Assembly (NCBI GenBank): GCA_964440875.1 | Contig: CAYTTS010000055.1 | Coordinates: 1 to 7,509, forward strand | DNA from: JAAZDN01 sp964440875 | Lineage (GTDB): Bacteria; Bacillota_I; Bacilli_A; Erysipelotrichales; Erysipelotrichaceae | Reading direction: 5' to 3' | Length of the DNA: 7,509 bases | Shown: piece after piece, positions 6,000-7,509 of the stretch | Layout of the letters: each line of letters starts with the position of its first letter | How positions within the stretch are numbered: position 1 is the stretch's first letter | Notes under the pieces: generated by a model | What the model saw: only the letters and a program-made list of their open reading frames with translations | What the model was told of the DNA's origin: nothing | Database searches by the model: none | Translations under genes and position numbers: made by a program

Positions 6000-6848
6000 A
6001 TGATAGATTTACATATACATACAATAGCAAGTGAAGGGAAGATGAGTGTTTACCGTTTACTTGAAACGATAAAGGAAGCTAACTTGGACTATTTTTCAAT
6101 AGTTGATGTCAACCATGCTTTAGCATATCGTTTAATAGATAAAGATGAGTTTCCTAACTTAATTACAGGGGTTAAATTTAGAACTATTTATAATGATAGG
6201 ATTATAGAACTTTTAGCTTACGATATTGATACTGAAAAAGTGAATCAATGGTATGATGAAATTTACCCTTTAGAACGTTTAGAAATAATAGAAGGTTCTA
6301 AGTCAACACAATTGTTAGATAAACTAAAAAAAGATGGTTATGAAATTAAGGTTGAAGACTTAAGATATGATCGTTTAGCAGTTTCTTATCATGAAATATT
6401 TGAAACTTTAATAAGTGAGTATCCAGAATTTCCTTATGATAATGTTCGTGACTTCTTAATCTATGAAATTAGAAGAGAGGATAGTCCTTACTTTATTGAT
6501 TTTAGTGACGTTTATCTTGATATTGATGAGATTATAAAATTAGTAAAAGATGTTGGTGGTAAGGTTTTCTTAGCTCATCCATTTGAGTATAGAAGAGATA
6601 TCGCCGATTTATTAGAGATGGTTGTAAGTAAGAATTTAGATGGTGTCGAAGTATTTCATGCGTCAGCATCAGTTGTTAATAGTTTAAAATTAATTGAGTT
6701 TTGTAAAGTTACAAATAAACTTGCTTCTATTGGAAGTGGGTTTATTGGTGATGAAGAGATGATACCTCTTGGTGTTGTCGTTGATGAAGAAATCTTAAAA
6801 TTAGATTGTTTCAAATGGATTTATGATAGAGGAGAGAAAAATGAGTAA
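6000..6848 (+). CDS. PHP-domain protein with degenerate metal-binding site
   Basis: A 282-residue protein of the PHP family (COG0613-like metal-dependent phosphoesterases, such as nucleotide or RNA 5'-end hydrolases). The start at 6000 has AGGTGAT (5990-5996) upstream and puts the DLHIHT motif (3-8) at the N-terminus as usual; the longer frame from 5943 lacks a Shine-Dalgarno. Retained: His5, His7, LAHPFEY with His193, and His220 in GVEVFHAS. Lost, compared with the canonical family: TDH(D/N) is VDVN (35-38, Val37 for His); GxE(I/L) is GVKF (Lys59 for Glu); HLLGY is ELLAY (Glu70 for His); GSDxHG is GSGFIG (245-250, Gly247 for Asp and Ile249 for His). It may bind metal poorly or be non-catalytic. 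It overlaps the next gene by 8 nt, suggesting linked expression. Confidence 0.85.
   Translation: MIDLHIHTIASEGKMSVYRLLETIKEANLDYFSIVDVNHALAYRLIDKDEFPNLITGVKFRTIYNDRIIELLAYDIDTEKVNQWYDEIYPLERLEIIEGSKSTQLLDKLKKDGYEIKVEDLRYDRLAVSYHEIFETLISEYPEFPYDNVRDFLIYEIRREDSPYFIDFSDVYLDIDEIIKLVKDVGGKVFLAHPFEYRRDIADLLEMVVSKNLDGVEVFHASASVVNSLKLIEFCKVTNKLASIGSGFIGDEEMIPLGVVVDEEILKLDCFKWIYDRGEKNE
6828..6835 (+). promoter_or_regulatory. Ribosome binding site deciding the 6841 start
   Basis: AGAGGAGA inside the end of the PHP gene lies 5 nt before the ATG at 6841. The in-frame ATG at 6823 precedes this site and has no Shine-Dalgarno, so the six-residue extension is rejected. Confidence 0.85.
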
Positions 6849-7323
6849 AACAAAGGTGTATTTTGCAAGCCCACTATTTAATGATATGGAAAAAATGTTT
6901 AATGAGTATGCGGTAGCTAAACTTAGAGAGTCTAATCCTAATTTAGATATTTACTTACCACAAGAAAATATGGCGATTAATGATAAGAGTTTATATGCTG
7001 ATAGTAGAATGATTGCTAATGGTGATAATGAAAAATTATTAGAGTCGGAAGTTTTAATTGCTGTCTTAGATGGTGTATCAATTGATGTTGGAGTTGCAAC
7101 TGAAATCGGTGTTGCCTTTGCTAAGGGGATTAAAATATTTGGCCTTTATACAGATACAAGACAAGGATTTACATATACAGATGAGAAGATTGAAGCATTA
7201 AAAAATGATCTTGGTGAAAATCAATTCCATTATGTTAACTTATATACTATTGGATGTATTAAAGAAGCGGGAGAAATATTAAGTAGTTTAGATGATTTAG
7301 TTAAAGTTATGAGTGAATATTAA
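6841..7323 (+). CDS. Nucleoside 2-deoxyribosyltransferase
   Basis: A 160-residue cytoplasmic enzyme of the nucleoside 2-deoxyribosyltransferase family (PF05014). These exchange the base of a 2'-deoxynucleoside through a covalent deoxyribosyl-enzyme intermediate, in nucleoside salvage. YFASPLFN (7-14) is the N-terminal substrate loop. VLIAVLDG (71-78) with Asp77, then Asp82 and GVATEIGVAFAKG (84-96) with the candidate nucleophile Glu88, form the active site; GLYTDTR (101-107) follows. The length is normal. The start overlaps the PHP stop (ATGAGTAA), so the two are probably co-translated. Related members hydrolyse nucleotides or modified nucleosides, so base-exchange activity is likely but not proven. 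The stop lies 5 bp before the apparent end of an insertion sequence. Confidence 0.9.
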   Translation: MSKTKVYFASPLFNDMEKMFNEYAVAKLRESNPNLDIYLPQENMAINDKSLYADSRMIANGDNEKLLESEVLIAVLDGVSIDVGVATEIGVAFAKGIKIFGLYTDTRQGFTYTDEKIEALKNDLGENQFHYVNLYTIGCIKEAGEILSSLDDLVKVMSEY

Positions 7324-7361
7324 AAAAAGGGGCTGTAACGAAAGTATAAGTCTCTAAATAT

Positions 7362-7400
7362 AAAAAGGCGTTAAACCTATATTAGGAATAACGCCTTTTT
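7362..7400. terminator. Strong bidirectional hairpin terminator inside the IS end
   Basis: A perfect 12-bp stem AAAAAGGCGTTA (7362-7373) / TAACGCCTTTTT (7389-7400) has an inner CCTA/TAGG helix (7376-7379, 7383-7386) around a TAT loop. The A-run and T-run allow termination on both strands. It ends transcription from the deoxyribosyltransferase operon and shields the transposase gene from read-in. Confidence 0.88.
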
Positions 7401-7402
7401 AG

Positions 7403-7408
7403 TATAAT
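7403..7408 (+). promoter_or_regulatory. -10 box directly before the transposase-like start
   Basis: TATAAT starts 2 bp after the terminator and ends 6 nt before the ATG at 7415, with no Shine-Dalgarno between. A start site 6-7 nt downstream would coincide with the ATG, giving a leaderless mRNA. The -35 position falls within the hairpin and has no clear hexamer. Confidence 0.5.
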
Positions 7409-7414
7409 ATACTT

Positions 7415-7509
7415 ATGGAACAAATAAATTTGAACACAGAAGTATATCACTCTATCCGCATAGATAATGATATACCATTTCAGTTAAAATTACCACTCCA
7501 AATTGGATA
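7415..7509 (+). CDS. Probable transposase, N-terminal fragment (3' end beyond the window)
   Basis: The frame opens with ATG at 7415 and stays open for 31 complete codons to the window edge, beginning MEQINLNTEVYHSIRI and continuing to PFQLKLPLQIG. No catalytic DDE residues are reached. Assignment rests on position just inside an IS-like terminus, the shielding hairpin and a weak resemblance of the LPLQIG stretch to N-termini of IS1182-type transposases. There is no Shine-Dalgarno; see the -10 box immediately upstream. Confidence 0.5.
   Translation, partial: MEQINLNTEVYHSIRIDNDIPFQLKLPLQIG

Larger units (their letters stand above)
7329..7509 (+). mobile_element. Probable left end of an insertion sequence, truncated by the window edge
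   Basis: GGGGCTGTAACGAAAGT (7329-7345) looks like a terminal inverted repeat beginning with a G-run. It is followed by a strong hairpin and a transposase-like start, the usual layout of an IS left end. The N-terminal residues PFQLKLPLQIG recall starts of IS1182-type transposases (weak recognition). The right end and target duplication are outside the window, so identity is provisional. Confidence 0.5.

Overview
The window is AT-rich (about 30% G+C by eye), densely coded and uses the standard genetic code: TGG encodes Trp and TGA ends a gene. Shine-Dalgarno sequences, -10 boxes, short U-tailed hairpin terminators and the protein families all point to a low-GC Bacillota of the Bacilli type. A Gemella-like or neighbouring lineage is a guess from overall resemblance, not a demonstrated assignment.

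Left part (1-1445): the 3' portion of a BceB/VraG-type ABC-transporter permease of the FtsX superfamily. Its reading frame enters from upstream and is cut by one in-frame amber codon at 969-971, just before the last three membrane segments.

Redox and stress block (1467-4037, + strand): a flavin reductase has its own promoter, with a perfect 16-bp palindrome filling the -35/-10 spacer, and a hairpin terminator after it. A second promoter then drives three tightly coupled genes: an ArsC/Spx-like thioredoxin-fold protein with CxxC, the peroxide-stress protein YaaA, and a YihY/BrkB membrane protein. The first two overlap by 4 nt and the next two by 1 nt. Flavin reductase, CxxC protein and YaaA are all plausibly linked to thiol, quinone or peroxide stress.

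Minus-strand pair (4047-4710): a four-helix membrane protein with an intramembrane GCxxC ... LPxxGxxxK signature, overlapping by 8 nt a small acidic/lysine-rich soluble protein of unknown function. They converge on yihY, and one hairpin whose stem contains both stop codons serves as a bidirectional terminator. A 9-bp inverted repeat covers the promoter region of this pair, in the divergent gap before nagA.

Right part (4820-7323, + strand): N-acetylglucosamine-6-phosphate deacetylase (nagA); a PHP-domain protein that has lost several canonical metal ligands; and, overlapping it by 8 nt, a nucleoside 2-deoxyribosyltransferase. Five bases after the last stop codon comes what looks like the left end of an insertion sequence (7329 to the window edge). 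It has a terminal GGGG, a strong bidirectional hairpin shielding the interior, and the first 31 codons of a probable transposase whose TATAAT lies only 6 nt before its ATG.

No tRNA, rRNA, CRISPR array, riboswitch or phage module was seen. No gene-free stretch exceeds about 110 bases. The most interesting items are the degenerate PHP protein, the GCxxC membrane protein with its small partner, the spacer-embedded palindrome, and the apparently leaderless, terminator-shielded IS end. None amounts to a clearly new system on sequence alone.
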